From Metridium senile (Eukaryota > Cnidaria > Anthozoa > Actiniaria > Metridiidae), in assembly GCA_949775045.1 (NCBI GenBank), contig OX459100.1, forward strand, positions 5,927,462 to 5,991,461: a DNA stretch of 64,000 nt, in the 5' to 3' direction. The stretch's first letter is position 1, and the number at the start of each line of letters is the position of its first letter. A program made the position numbers and the translations under genes. Under the pieces are notes generated by a model. That model saw only the letters and a list, made by a program, of their open reading frames with translations, was not told where the DNA came from and did not search any database. This document shows positions 45,901 through 57,955 of this stretch, one piece after another.

Positions 45901-48900
45901 ATGCACCTATCAATGGAGTGCGGGCATTCACAGGGGCTATTGACATTTGTCATATCTTTTTGTCAAAAAACCCGTATCCTGGGATTGTCAAATTCATATA
46001 CTTACTCATAAATTTACCGTTGTGGACAAAGAAGTATTGTATTGTATTTTCAAAAAACATTGAGCAACCCCAGGTATGGGAAAAGTTTATATTCAATAGC
46101 GTGACTTTGCCCGCACTCCCCCTGTTGTTACGTTCACGTAATTTATCTGAAAAATGTTTTATTCCACAGCCAGAATTTTGTTCTCAGTTATTGATAAAAT
46201 ACCTACACAATCAGGGAATAGTACGTCCAATAGTTTTGGTTGGATTTCTCACCAACTTGTTTGCATTTGGCTTAAACTACTTGATTATTATCCATATGGA
46301 ACTGGGATTTAGGTAAATTGGAGCAGTTTTGTATTATTGTATGTTACCTATCCTCTTCTCTTCCCTATATTTTGTTTCATTTCACTTCCCATTCCTTTCC
46401 TTTCGTTCTTTTTCTCTTCTTTTCTTTTCTCTTCTTTTCTTTTCTCTTCTTTTCTTTTCTTTTCTCTTCTTTTCTTTTCTCTTCTTTTCTTTTCTCTTCT
46501 TTTCTTTTCTTTTCTTTTCCGTCTCTTTTCTTCTGTTCTGTTCTGTTCAATTTTCTTCTTTTCTGTTCTGTTTTCTTCTGTTCTGTTCTGTTCTCTTTTC
46601 TTCTTTTCTGTTCTGTTTTCTTCTGTTCTGTTCTGTTCTCTTTTCTTCTTTTCTGTTCTGTTTTCTTCTGTTCTGTTCTGTTCTCTTTTCTTCTTTTCTG
46701 TTCTGTTTTCTTCTGTTCTGTTCTGTTCTCTTTTCTTCTTTTCTGTTCTGTTTTCTTCTGTTCTGTTCTGTTCTTTTCTCTTCTCTTCCCTTCTCCTCTC
46801 TTTTCTTCTGCTCTCTTTTTTCTGTTCTGTTCTGTTTTCTTCAATTCTCTTCTCTTCTCCTTTCTACATTTCTTATTTTCTTTTTTTTCTTTTCTTTTTT
46901 TTTCTCTTTTCTTTTCTTTTGTTATTTTCTCTTTTCTTCTGTTCTGTTCTATTCTCTTTTTTTTCTGTTCAGTTCTGTTCTGTTCTCTTTTCTTCTCTTC
47001 AATTCTCTTCTCCTTTTCTTGAACATTTCATTATGTTATTTCATAGTCTATTTTCTCTTTCAGAGGTGTGCCCATTGCATTGATGCTTGCCAGTTATGTA
47101 AGGGTGGTTTTGATAGTATCTTACATTCTAATCACAAAAGTACACAAGAAAACATGGACAGGTATAATAAGTACTCAAAATAGAGTAAAAACTTATGGAT
47201 GTTTCAGATGTTAATCTTCATCATTCTGAAAGCATGTGAAATACCTTTGATCTAATTCTCTACTTTCACAATATAACCACAATGTCTTCTGTTTTTTTTT
47301 GGGGGGGGGGGGGGTAAGTGGGGGGAGAGTGGGGGGAGGTAGCTGTTGTAATTCAAATCAAACCAATAGTCCTTTTCACAGTTCCGTTCAGTGACCACAA
47401 ATGATAGTTCCAAGTCTTGACCACGTTGTTGTGCATAGCAAAACTATAGTTTATCATGTGCAACAACTCGAACCTAGACTTGGAAATATTATCATTCGTG
47501 GTCACTAAACGGAACTGTGAAAAGGACTATATTAAACACTTGTTTTGGCTTGTTTTGTTCTTTGTAGTTATTAGTATCTTTAAGATATATGAGAGCTTGG
47601 GACGAAAGGAACTATCAATGCTAAAATTAGTGCTTTTTCGTATTCTTGTTATTGATATGATTTTAACTTTAGCTTTAAAAACCCAGGTTGAACATCCTAC
47701 CAAGATCCATGTAAGATCATGCAAGATCCTAGAAAGATCCAAGCCTGATCTTACAAGATCTTGGCATGTTACACTCAATCTGCAAGAACTTGCATGAACT
47801 TTAAAGTTTCCTCTAAGATTTAATTAAGATATTCCCAAGATCCTTCCAAGAAATTTACTTGCCAAGGTTTAGTAAGATCTTGGATATCTTACAAGATCTT
47901 GACAAGATGCCCAAGATCTTGACAAGATGGCCTAAGTAGACTGCAAAACAGTCTCTATAGTTCCTACGAGTTTTCATGTAAAAGTAGGTAGGATTTTGCA
48001 GTCTACCTGGGAAGCCTTTGTTATAACTTTAGCTTTTGTTTGTCTTGTTTTGACAGGTTGGTCTGCAGATGGTCTCCGTGACTGGAAGCAATTTCTTAGT
48101 CTCTCTTTGCCTGGTATGTTAATGATTTGCATGGAATGGTGGACTTTTGAGATTATGACTTTTGTCTTGGGTAAGCTATTAATGATTGTAATCATATTTT
48201 TTAATCAAGTTAAAGAGTCATCAACCTTTTTTAGATTATTTAATCCGACATTTCGGGCTAAGTGCCCATCTTCAGGGATGTTACAGAATGTTTGATATCG
48301 TCATTACAACGGCCAAAAAACTAATAATAAATAATAATAATAAATAATAACATTGGATTAAATAATCTAAAAAGGGTTTATGACTCTTACTTGATTATAT
48401 AAATTAATGATTCCAACCTACAAATCAACACTAGAATCATCAGCATTCAAATAAAGAATATTGATTTTTCAGGAGTATTTGGGGAAACTCCTGTAGCAGC
48501 TCATGGCGTTCTACTTCAAATTTCACTTTTGGCATTTATGGTAAATTCAATCATTGAAAATAGGAATAATATTAACAGCTTTCTTTCAGTGTCAAGTAAT
48601 AATCTATTATTTTTGTGTTAATTTGATAATTAAACGTAATGACAATTGGAACATTCTCCTCCTACTCGAAGCATACTACATCAAGACAATGAAACCCAAA
48701 ATAAACTTTGGACTAGAGGCATCTAGGGAATTGTCTTTATTCTAATCCTATCTAAGTTCACTTTACTATGTATACACCTAATTCAAAAAAGGTTGACGGG
48801 GCGAACAGCGATTGGCGATTGAAATTCGTATTATCCACAGTCTCTTTCGGGACGTGCAATCGCCGATCACCAATCGCCGATCGCCGTTCGCCCCGTCAAC

Positions 48901-50378
48901 CTTTTTTGAATTAGGTGTATAGTTGATAATGATCTGAACTTAGATCGAAATATACTTTTACAAAAACATAATGCCTAGTTTTTTCGGACTCGTTTTCCTT
49001 ATTGATAAAGTGAGGTGAGTTACTGTACGCTGTCATTATTTGTTCTTCTAGCTTCCTTTCGGCGTATCCATGTCTGCAAGTATTCTAGTAGGGAGTTTCC
49101 TGGGTGCAAATGATATCAAGCATGCTAAACTAGTTACCAAGATCTCATTAATGATGGCATGTAAGTATTTTGATAATTATTAACCATTATCGTCATTTAT
49201 TGAATGATAAGTAGTTAGTTTTTCTCCAGGTTATCCAGTTTTCCTCCCTCTGCAAAAATCAACATGTGGGCAGAGTTGTATGTTGTAAACATTTAAATAA
49301 TGTAGTCGTAGTGAGTGTGAGTGAACCTCATGGAAGAGCCCCAACAGGGAGTGAGGGTTGTAAAATATTTATATATTTATATTGTACATGTGATCATCAT
49401 CATTATTGTGGTCATCATAGTAATCTGTTATTATCATCAATCATTGAGCCATTTACCAACTGTTGTTAATTCACTGAAGAAGCCTGGAAGGGCGAAATGT
49501 TTGGATAATTTAATTAAAACTTAATGCCTTATGAAGTCTCTTTCTCTTATTTATCATAGTAATTGTCTTCACCTCTCTACATCATCCTTATTGTCATCAT
49601 CACCATTGTCATCATCATCCTTATTGTCATCATCACCATTGTCATCATCATCCTTATTGTCATCATCATCATTATTGTGTCATCATTGTTATTTTTATCA
49701 TCACCATTGTCATCATCATCCTTATTGTCATCATCATCATCAGTTGCCATCATCGTTATTTTCGATCATCATCATCATTGTCATCATCATCCTTATTGTC
49801 ATCATCATCATCAGTTGCCATCATCGTTATTTTCATCATCACCATCATCCTTATTGTCATCATCATCATTTTTGTGTCATCATCATTATTTTTATCAACT
49901 TTATTAATTTTTCTGCATCCTGAGGGATCATTACCCTTTATTGTATGACTTTTGTGTTAACAAAGTTTTTTTAATATTTAATAGTGATCATTACAGCTCT
50001 ATTCTCCATGCTCTTCGTTATTTGCAGACGATATATTGCAATGGCTTTCTCTAATGATGAGTGAGTTTCATATTGTGGCTTGAAATATATGCCATATTAA
50101 TTTACAATACTTATGACATTGACTATACCCTCCATCTTGGAAAACAGTTTGCCCTAAATGCTGTGGCACAAACAATTTAACCATGAGGCCATCATGCTGT
50201 AATTGATTATTATTTTGATGTATATTGTAATCAATTATTTTGATTCATTATGTTTTTTTTATTTGCTTTTTGTAATTATTTCTTCTATGTATCGTTATTA
50301 TTATTATTATTTTAATCGAGCCACTCATTTTGGAGCCTAGCTCTGTTGTTGTGGTCTCCCACACATGTGGAAGCCTTA

Positions 50379-50429
<51 letters not shown>

Positions 50430-50435
50430 AAAAAA

Positions 50436-50518
<83 letters not shown>

Positions 50519-53500
50519 ATACAATTTTATAAATTCAAGACAAAGTTTATGAAATTAAAAACAAAATGCTTAGTTCATACAATATACTAGTATATGATAT
50601 ACAATTCCCTAAATTACATAGTTTTAAATAGCATAACTAGCACCCAGTCCTCGCATTCACATCTCTACTATGATATTATTTATGCACCTGGGTTTACAAC
50701 TTAAGCACCAATTAAGTCAAAGGAATTATACATATTTTGTATACAGCTAAAACACTAATATGTGTGTATGATTATGATCCACATACCCAGACCCACATAC
50801 GTAAAAACAAAATAGTTATACTAACCAATTGTATCTATTTAGTGAGTATTGACAGAGTCATATCACTCATCAACCAGAAATATCAAATACAAAAGGAAAC
50901 AATACCTCATTACAACTTTACTTGTCTTTTATAGTAACTAATAGACACTAAATATAAGAACTATTACACAGTAGCAATTTGATTTTATTTCATGAATAGT
51001 GACACTTGAAACTTGGAATAGTTAAAATGTCTGTCAATCTGGACAACCTTTATGAAAATGGCTGTATATTAGCCTCCTCCCCCGGCAACTTCTCACCTTG
51101 TCCTCATCTTCTTTTTTCTCCACAAAGGAAGCCCAAAATAGAAAGAATTCCGGTGGGTTGCCTGCGGAGGAGCTAGCTAGCTGTATATAATGCTAATGAT
51201 ATTTTTAATATGTTGCTGTAGGAATGTAATCAACCTCATTTTAGATCTGACACCATTTGTGGCTTTCTTTCTGTTTTTAGACTCTACTCAGGTAAAGTAA
51301 ACTTTATTACAGACAACTCTTATTATGTATAGTTTAATAAACGAGCAGGAGTGTTTTATCAGGATTTAAAACCATGAGGCGAAGCCAAGTGGTTTTAAAC
51401 CTGATAAAACACAATCTGCGAGTTTATTGAACGACTCCAACCTATATTTTGTGTTTTTGTAAAAAAAATCAAGGATTTATGAAACTTTTTTAGAGAAAAT
51501 TAAGGTTAAAGTTTATGTAAATTAGGGTGAATCTATATCTTCAGTTAAAACACTCGTCACAGTTACGATTTCTTTTGAAAATTTCTCATGAATTATTAAT
51601 GAGTTTTTGAATTAACCTTAAAAAATTCATTTATAATTCATAAGCAATTTACAAAAGAAACCATAACCGTGGAAGAGGTTGTATGTCTGATAAAACACTA
51701 GTGTTGATTATTGTGATGTGCATAAGTTTGAACTTCCTGAGTCTCCCTCTTTGTGTTACAATTACAATGAGAAACAGATAGCAGGAGAGTTTTAACTCGC
51801 CTGCTTAAGTGTGCAGCCCATTGGCAAATAGCTCGTTGGGTTTTGACAAATCAGAACATATGTGTTTTAATTATGCAGCTAAATAGAAACATCCATTAAT
51901 GCATATTGGTATAGTTACAGGGGCATTCTTATCAATAAGATAACAGAAAGTACTCTGCCCGTTGCATTTATAGATCTATACATGTATGACAGGACATCTA
52001 AGGAGCAATTCTTAAGCATAATAGTGTCTCAAATATAATAATGGTATACTAGTAATACATGGTATAATACCTTGTTGTAGTTAATATCTGGGTCAAAACA
52101 TGGTATTTTGGTTCTCTGTTCCCCTCCGTAACACTTGACATTTGTTATTGTGACCAAGATACAGATGTTTGTATATTTGTTTACTCTTGTGCCTGTAGTA
52201 CTGGTAGGTATCATATACAAACATCTGTATCTTGGTCACAATAACAAATGTTAATTAAGTGTTACGGAGGGGAAGTACAGAGAAACCAAAATACTGTGTT
52301 TTGACCCTGATCTATAAGTTATTCTATGTTGTTAGGGTGTTAGTGCTGGCATATTACGTGGCTGTGGTCGACAGAAGGTTGGTATGCTTGTAAACTTTGT
52401 CTCCCATGAACTTATTGCAATTCCACTGGGTGTTGTCCTTGGTGTTGTTATGAATCTACAACTTAAAGGTAAGCAAGTAATACTGTTGTAAATTTACATT
52501 TATAATTGATATCATCACAATAATCATCACCATCAATGATCATCACCATTTTACAACAAAACAAAATGAGGTAGACTGAGAGCTTACATGGGGGCTTTTA
52601 ATAATAACAAGACACTCTAGGAGCGTGAAGTCTGGCTAGTCATAAAATCAAAACAGGAGGCTAAACAATTCTACGTTGGGCTTCCTGTGTTCATTCCCAA
52701 AGCATCATGGGGCCTATACGCGACATGACAGATAGATACATAGATATATAGATACATAGATTGACTAAAAGGTAAACCTAGAGTCTGGCCCTCTAGCCCG
52801 ACTAATAATAATAATATAATAAGCTTTATTTATATAGTGTTAGATCCTCTAATAGTCCATAACGCTTTACAAGTCTAATTACAAATAATTCATTATATAC
52901 AAGTATTTTAATTAGACATTTTAGATGCCACAACACAGGCCATACCCCATACCCCAAACTTCATCCTGTCGAGCTAGCTCTGGACTTGCTAGACCCTGGT
53001 CCTCCAACAGTCTCCATCCCACATTGCAACGTACAGTGGGCAGTTTACTACTGAATATTTTACAAAAGAAATAGAAAACTTGGCAGCAGTGCTCTGTCGA
53101 GTTATAGAGCACCAACTGCCTCGTTTTCTATTTCTTCAATAATAATCATTATCATCATCTTCATCACAATTAATTATAACAACTGTTAAATGAGTAAATG
53201 CAAACAACAGTATCATCAAGAACAAAATCATTATTAAGTGCGTTATTAATTCTCTACCTGAATAGTGGGAAATTATTTCATTTTGGTCTTGAATGGAATG
53301 TCCATCAAACCAGCTTATATGATTTATAAAACAATTGTTACCAATAAAACATCATCTTTTTCTTTGGTTCTATAGACTGAAACTCATTGTTTTTGTTTGT
53401 ATTTTAGGTGTTTGGTATGGCATTTCGGCTGGCATATTTGTACAGGTATTTTGACACTATAATTATACAGTAAAAACCTGTAAGAACCTAGGTTTTTTCA

Positions 53501-56500
53501 AGTTAGCCTCCTTAGGTTCTTATATAAATCGTGCTTACTGTGAATTTAGGCTACTAGGTTCTTAATTAGCAGGGGCGGATCCAGCATTTTGACAAGGGGT
53601 GAGGGGGGGAGGGGGGGGGGGGGGTGAACTTTGATATCCTTTTGGTGGATAACGGCAGGTACAAGAGCACAAAGATTGTAATGTGCCTGCTTTTCTTTGC
53701 TAAAACGGGACTTAACTGCAAAAGGGGGGGATGGTCAAAACTCACCCAGTTCACCCTCTGGGTCCACCCCTGATAAGGTTCTTAGTTTTTGTTCAAAATA
53801 AATAATTTATATATTCATTGGTGTGGTTGCCACTATATATTGAATCATTTATGTATTTTTTTTTACTTATGTATACTATGTGCCTCAAAATAATATGAAC
53901 AGTAACCAAAGTCATGTACTTAGAATTAACTGTAACACAACATCATAACCATAGAAATAAATCAAAGAACCTGTTTAGATTTTAGCTAAGTGTGGTTCTT
54001 ATTTTTAGCCTAACTGGTTCTTTAATTGTAGGTTCTTATATGGGCAGGTTTTTACTGTATTCAATAGGAAAATAACTTTTCCATACATTAATAATTTTTA
54101 ATGTTTTTATGGTAAATGTTAAAATGTTAAATAAATGCCCGGGGGGGGGGGGGGGGTACTTGACCCAGTTTCTGACGGGGACGTTCCGCTGGTACCTCTA
54201 AACTCTGACCCTATTTAAGACAGCAGAATCCTAAAAATATGTACCCTATTTCAAGACAAATTGGTAAAAAGTAGACCCTATCCAAGACTCAAGGGGGAAA
54301 TTGTATACCCTAGGTAAGGCAATTTAAGACAAATTAGGCTAAATTGTATACCCTATTCAAGACGCCAAGGCAAAAAACCATACCCTATTTGGCGGAACGT
54401 CCCCGTATAGTAAATATAAGGGAGTACCCTCCCCGGGAATAAATGTTAAATAAAAGTTTTTTGTTCTAATCTCAGGCTGCTTCATATGTAGTTGTTGTTT
54501 TAAGTACAAACTGGAAAAGACAAGCAGAACTGGTAAGGTTTAATTAAAACATTTTTGATTTCATATCTTTGTTGGTTGACAAATTTGATAGTGAAAATTT
54601 TCTTTTTCTAATGAATTATCTATTTGTTTAAATATAACACTGGAGTGATAATAGTCTATTAACCTGGACAAAGATCACCACACAATCTGTTTGGATAAAT
54701 ATTTTTAGCTATGTAAAAAGGTCAAATTAGCACTGATATGACCAATTAAAAGTCAACCCATCAAATAAAATTTCAAATAAATTTCAAATGTTAAAGGGCA
54801 GTGGCAGCTTTACCCTGGCAAAATAGTTTACAGTGGCAATTGACCCTGAGAGGTGGGACGGCTGAATTGAAATCCATGCACCTGTGCCCAATTTCCCAAC
54901 CAAACAAGATTTTAAAATAAAACGAAGTATGGCATAAAAACTCTATTGCTTACAATATCTTCTATAGGTTATAAATTGTGGATATGAAATTAGTAGATAA
55001 TCTTCTTTTGCCCCAGGAATGTCCAAGGTTTGGACCACTATTTTTTGACTGCTACGTATACTGCTAGTCTTCATCAGTCTACCAACTGCCTGATAAAGAC
55101 TTGCAGTAGTTAAGAAATGATATACGTCTTCTGTGTTTTCACGCGTTTATGAAAACCGACATGTGTTTTGGGAGAATTCTCCCAAACATATCGAGGCTTT
55201 CATAAGATAGTGAAAACACAAAAGATGTGTTTCATTTTTTTTATAAAAGATCAAAACAACGAAAACACTGACTATTGAATGAGTGTGCACGCTTGAAAAT
55301 GGCGTGAGTGTGAAACACAGGTTTTTGACCAATCATTGCGTGCATACTATCACAATTATTTCATAAAACCTTTGACATTTGTGAGACAAACAATATGTTC
55401 TTTACTAATTGACAAAGATGATAATTTATAAAAATGTAACAACAAACATAAATTTGATTTTTTTAAAAATGCTTTTTAAGGCAAAATCTTGAACTACATG
55501 GTGCTGCCATTAGAATTTGTTTGCAAACATTTTTTTTTTTACTAGGCTATGAAGAGAACATCCAAAGGACACAAGCTCAAACCACCGAAAACAAGTTCTG
55601 ATTTAAATGGCAAGGAAGATCACTATGAGTTAAAAGAGACAACAAATGGTGACATTGTTGAGGATGGAAAAGAAAAACAACACGAAGAAGGTATATACCA
55701 TTTCTATTTATTCATTTATTAGTAGTTCTGATCAACATTTCACAGTCATATCTACGGTCTATCTAGTTAAACTGAGGCCACTCAACAAAACACCTTTTTA
55801 CTATTTACTGTCAACTATTATTACAGCAGTTCTCAGTCACACGTGCACCGCACGCATAAAAAGCACCGCTATAAAACGTGAAGTTGGTGGACGTCAATCA
55901 AACTGTGTTTACAAGATGCATGGAGTTATTATTTCATTCGGGCTGCGAAACATGTCTGAATCCGACGAAGAGGTTGTTGAGGGAATTCAGCTCCCAGATT
56001 ACGATGAAACGCAGATATTCCAAAACGAAAATGAAATCGTAAGTTTGATTGACGTCCACCAACTTCATGTTTTATAGCGGTGCTTTTTATGCGTGCGGTG
56101 CACATGTGACTGAGAACTGCTGTAAAGTCATTGAAACTAAATGCATTCACAGCCATCCCTGAGTCTGCTATATCTACGGCGCATCTAGTTCAACTATTGC
56201 CCCCCAGTCAAGGCCTTTTTACTATTTGCTGTTAACGATTATTAAAGTCATTGAAACTAAATGCATTTACAGCATCTACTTCAACTAAGGCAACCGAAAC
56301 AAATAATTGTTCAATACATATAATATGTTTGAAATCAAACCCCAATCCAAAGTTATATCTTATTCACTCTTGCTGTACTTTGTTCATATATATTTACTAT
56401 AATAAAAATATTTGAAAGATTAAACTAAAGTTGTGTTTTAAATGCTTCTGTACAATACAAAAATCACTCAAATCTGGTAATTTTTTTTTTGCAATCATTT

Positions 56501-56878
56501 ATTGTTATCAATAATACTGAATATATGTATAATATCTATTTTACATTTATTTAAATGTGTCTTATTTTCTCAACAGATGTTTGTCCTGCTGCTAATGATT
56601 TGGTTGTCAGGAATGTAGCATTATCTTCAGAAACTATAAATTCTGATGATGATTTGGTTGTCGAGAATGTTACACATTCGTTGGGAAAAACAAGTATAAA
56701 AAAGCTAATCCTGTTACGTTCAATTCCTTTTCTTATAGCAGTTCTATTTTTGTGTGTAGCCATCTGTATACGTTTTCTTGTCCCTCTCCCTACCGCATAT
56801 GTTAGAACTCATAATTCTGGAAATCAAACAAACTCTGCAACAAATGGAACATTTCCAAATAGAACTGTAAATCTATAA
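42928..56878 (+). CDS. MATE-family (SLC47-type) multidrug and toxin extrusion transporter, 15 exons
   Basis: Exons: 42928-43036, 44095-44497, 45177-45219, 46170-46312, 47064-47161, 48057-48170, 48473-48540, 49052-49160, 49985-50060, 51222-51291, 52336-52468, 53408-53445, 54476-54532, 55546-55690 and 56577-56878. The total of 1,908 nt codes for 635 residues. MATE hallmarks: GHLGATELAAGSLSNT, GMASALDTLCSQAYGAKN, LIKYLHNQGIVRPIVL, PGMLMICMEWWTFEIMTF (the family's conserved second-half helix), SMSASILVGSFLGAND and GVSAGILRGCGRQKVG. A long charged loop (RTSKGHKLKPPKTSSDL onward) precedes a final hydrophobic helix (PFLIAVLFLCVAICIRFL), giving the 13-helix plan known from animal MATE1. Such proteins export organic cations in exchange for protons at the plasma membrane. 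The frame is intact through all junctions. Confidence 0.95.
43046..43182. mobile_element. 137-bp palindromic MITE with 9-bp target duplication at the MATE exon-1 donor
   Basis: The ends TAGCCTGCACAACAG and its mirror (with GTTCTTTTGGG arms) are flanked by GTACATATT at 43037-43045 and 43183-43191, an exact 9-bp duplication. The left GTACATATT starts with the GT donor of MATE exon 1. A diverged relative is near 5548-5690 (TAGCCTGCAAACAAGCGTTC). Confidence 0.9.
43324..43573. mobile_element. MITE with TGCACCTATCA ends, MATE intron 1
   Basis: TGCACCTATCATTG and ATTGATAGGTGCA are inverted ends, with TTGACAAAGAGATATGAAAA and GGGGCTATTGACA-type interior. A related copy is at 45901-46140 (ATGCACCTATCAATGGAGTG with CCCGCACTCCCCCTGTTG). 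Confidence 0.7.
43738..44030. repeat. ATC-rich degenerate microsatellite, MATE intron 1
   Basis: Imperfect CATCATCATTATCAT array up to about 65 bp before the exon 2 acceptor. Comparable arrays are at 49560-49905 in intron 8. Confidence 0.85.
46385..47035. repeat. 650-bp polypyrimidine tract (TTCTTTTC/TTCTGTTC), MATE intron 4
   Basis: Almost pure C/T plus-strand array of TTTTCTCTTC and TTCTGTTCTGTT units, with a 62-bp higher-order period at 46550-46770. It ends about 30 bp before the acceptor at 47062-47063. It gives open frames in all three plus frames that are not genes. Confidence 0.95.
47369..47527. mobile_element. MITE with GTCCTTTTCACAGTTCCG ends, copy 1
   Basis: The arms GTCCTTTTCACAGTTCCGTT and the CAGTGACCACAAATGATAGT part are mirrored, and TA flanks both ends. 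Copies 2 and 3 are 59359-59562 and about 60229-60390. Confidence 0.85.
48775..48917. mobile_element. 143-bp MITE with CACCTAATTCAAAAAAGG ends
   Basis: CACCTAATTCAAAAAAGGTT plus GACGGGGCGAAC is perfectly mirrored, and TA flanks both ends. The interior repeats GCGATTGGCGATTG/CAATCGCC. A partial copy ends near 7233. Confidence 0.88.
50378..50521. repeat. (AAAT)n microsatellite
   Basis: About 35 AAAT units with one A-rich interruption near 50430, in MATE intron 9. The minus-strand Leu-Phe-Ile-Tyr ORF here is an artefact. Confidence 0.97.
51333..51430. mobile_element. Fold-back repeat with GTTTTATCAGG arms
   Basis: GAGTGTTTTATCAGGATTTA and the mirror TAAACCTGATAAAACAC form a hairpin of about 95 bp in MATE intron 10. 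Confidence 0.7.
52090..52312. mobile_element. Palindromic MITE in MATE intron 10
   Basis: The long arms include GGGTCAAAACATGGTATTTT, CCCCTCCGTAACACTT and ATTGTGACCAAGATACAGAT, each mirrored in the right half, with a loop of about 30 bp near 52180-52205. Confidence 0.8.
52615..52795. repeat. Dispersed repeat, copy 2 (first copy 4845-5025)
   Basis: Same orientation and order of blocks as the first copy, including AGGAGGCTAAACAATTCTAC and GATTGACTAAAAGGTAAACC. Confidence 0.75.
53468..54057. mobile_element. TA-flanked element with CAGTAAAAACCTG ends, holding a nested element
   Basis: CAGTAAAAACCTG and CAGGTTTTTACTG are the ends, and TA flanks both. Degenerate TAGGTTCTTATAT repeats sit near both ends. 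At about 53570-53775 a second element with GGGGCGGATCCAGCATTTTG and CTGGGTCCACCCCTG ends is nested inside. Located in MATE intron 12. Confidence 0.75.
54138..54442. mobile_element. MITE with CCCGGGGGGGGTACT end and GGGGACGTTCCGC arms
   Basis: GACGGGGACGTTCCGC near 54176 is mirrored by GGCGGAACGTCCCCGT near 54393, and GGGAGTACCCTCCCCGGGA closes the right end. The interior consists of ACCCTATTCAAGAC-like repeats. Confidence 0.8.
55829..56123. mobile_element. Mariner-type MITE with TA duplication and a short conserved frame
   Basis: The ends CAGCAGTTCTCAGTCACACG and its mirror have arms of about 85 bp that include CCGCACGCATAAAAAGCACC. TA lies on both sides. An undisturbed copy of the target (GATTATTAAAGTCATTGAAA at about 56238) sits in a tandem duplicate right downstream and shows TA in place of the element. 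The centre reads MSESDEEVVEGIQLPDYDET, an acidic peptide of unknown origin. Confidence 0.88.
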
Positions 56879-57955
56879 AGCTTAATTGATAAATATATGA
56901 AGGAATGCAACTTAGGTGAACATTGCAACATGTAGTTTTTTAAATACTAGTTTTGAAAAAGCTTTTATAAGTTGAATGTTAATTTATTTAGGTGAGCATT
57001 TGTATACATCTATAAAGTTTAATTGATAAATATATGAAGGAATGCAACTCAGGTGAACATTACAACATGTGGTTTTTCAATACTAGTTTTTTAAAAGCTT
57101 TTATAAGTAGAATGTTAATTTTTTTAGGTGAGCATTTGTGTAAATCTATAAAGCTTAATTGATAAATATATGAAGGAATGCAACTCAGGTGTACATTGCA
57201 ACATGTAGTTTTTTAAATACTAGTTTTTAAAAAGCTTTTATAAGTTGAATGTTAATTTTTTTAGGTGAGCATTTGTATATATCTATAAAGTTTAATTGAT
57301 AAATATATGAAGGAATGCAACTCAGGTGAACATTGCAACATGTAGTTTTTTAAATACTAGTTTTTTAAAAGTTTTTATAAGTTGAATGTTAATTTATTTA
57401 GCTGGGCATTTGTGTAAATCTATAAAGTTTAATTGATAAATATATGAAGGAATGCAACTCAGGTGAACATTGCAACATGTAGTTTTTTAAATACTAGTTT
57501 TTAAAAAGCTTTTATAAGTAGAATGTTAATTTTTTTAGGTGAGCATTTGTATATATCTATAAAGTTTAATTGATAAATATATGAAGGAATGCAACTCAGG
57601 TGAACATTGCAACATGTAGTTTTTTAAATACTAGTTTTTAAAAAGCTTTTATAAGTAGAATGTTAATTTTTTTAGGTGAGCATTTGTATATATCTATAAA
57701 GTTTAATTGATAAATATATGAAGGAATGCAACTCGGGTAAACACTGCAACATGTAGTTTTTTAAATACTAGTTTTTAAAAAGCTTTTATAAGTTGAATGT
57801 TGATTTATTTAGGTGAGCATTTGTGTAAATACAAAAAGTTTAATTGATACATATATAAAGGAATGCAACTCAGGTAACATTGAAATATGTAGTTTTTCAA
57901 TACTAGTTTTTATAAGTTGAATGCTATATTTTTTAGGTGAGCATTTGGAAACATT
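56866..57955. repeat. 136-138-bp tandem array, about 8 copies, directly after the MATE stop codon
   Basis: Units contain TCTATAAAGTTTAATTGATA, ATGAAGGAATGCAACTCAGG and TTTTTTAAATACTAGTTTTT. They start near 56872, 57010, 57148, 57284, 57420, 57558, 57694 and 57828. The first unit begins in the last codons of MATE (GTAAATCTATAA), so the stop codon and its context are part of the unit. The array would form most of the 3' UTR. Confidence 0.93.

Noticed and set aside
46318..47183. Overlapping 230-280-residue Phe/Leu/Ser-rich frames
   Set aside because: Pure pyrimidine repeat, open in all three frames, lying in a MATE intron.
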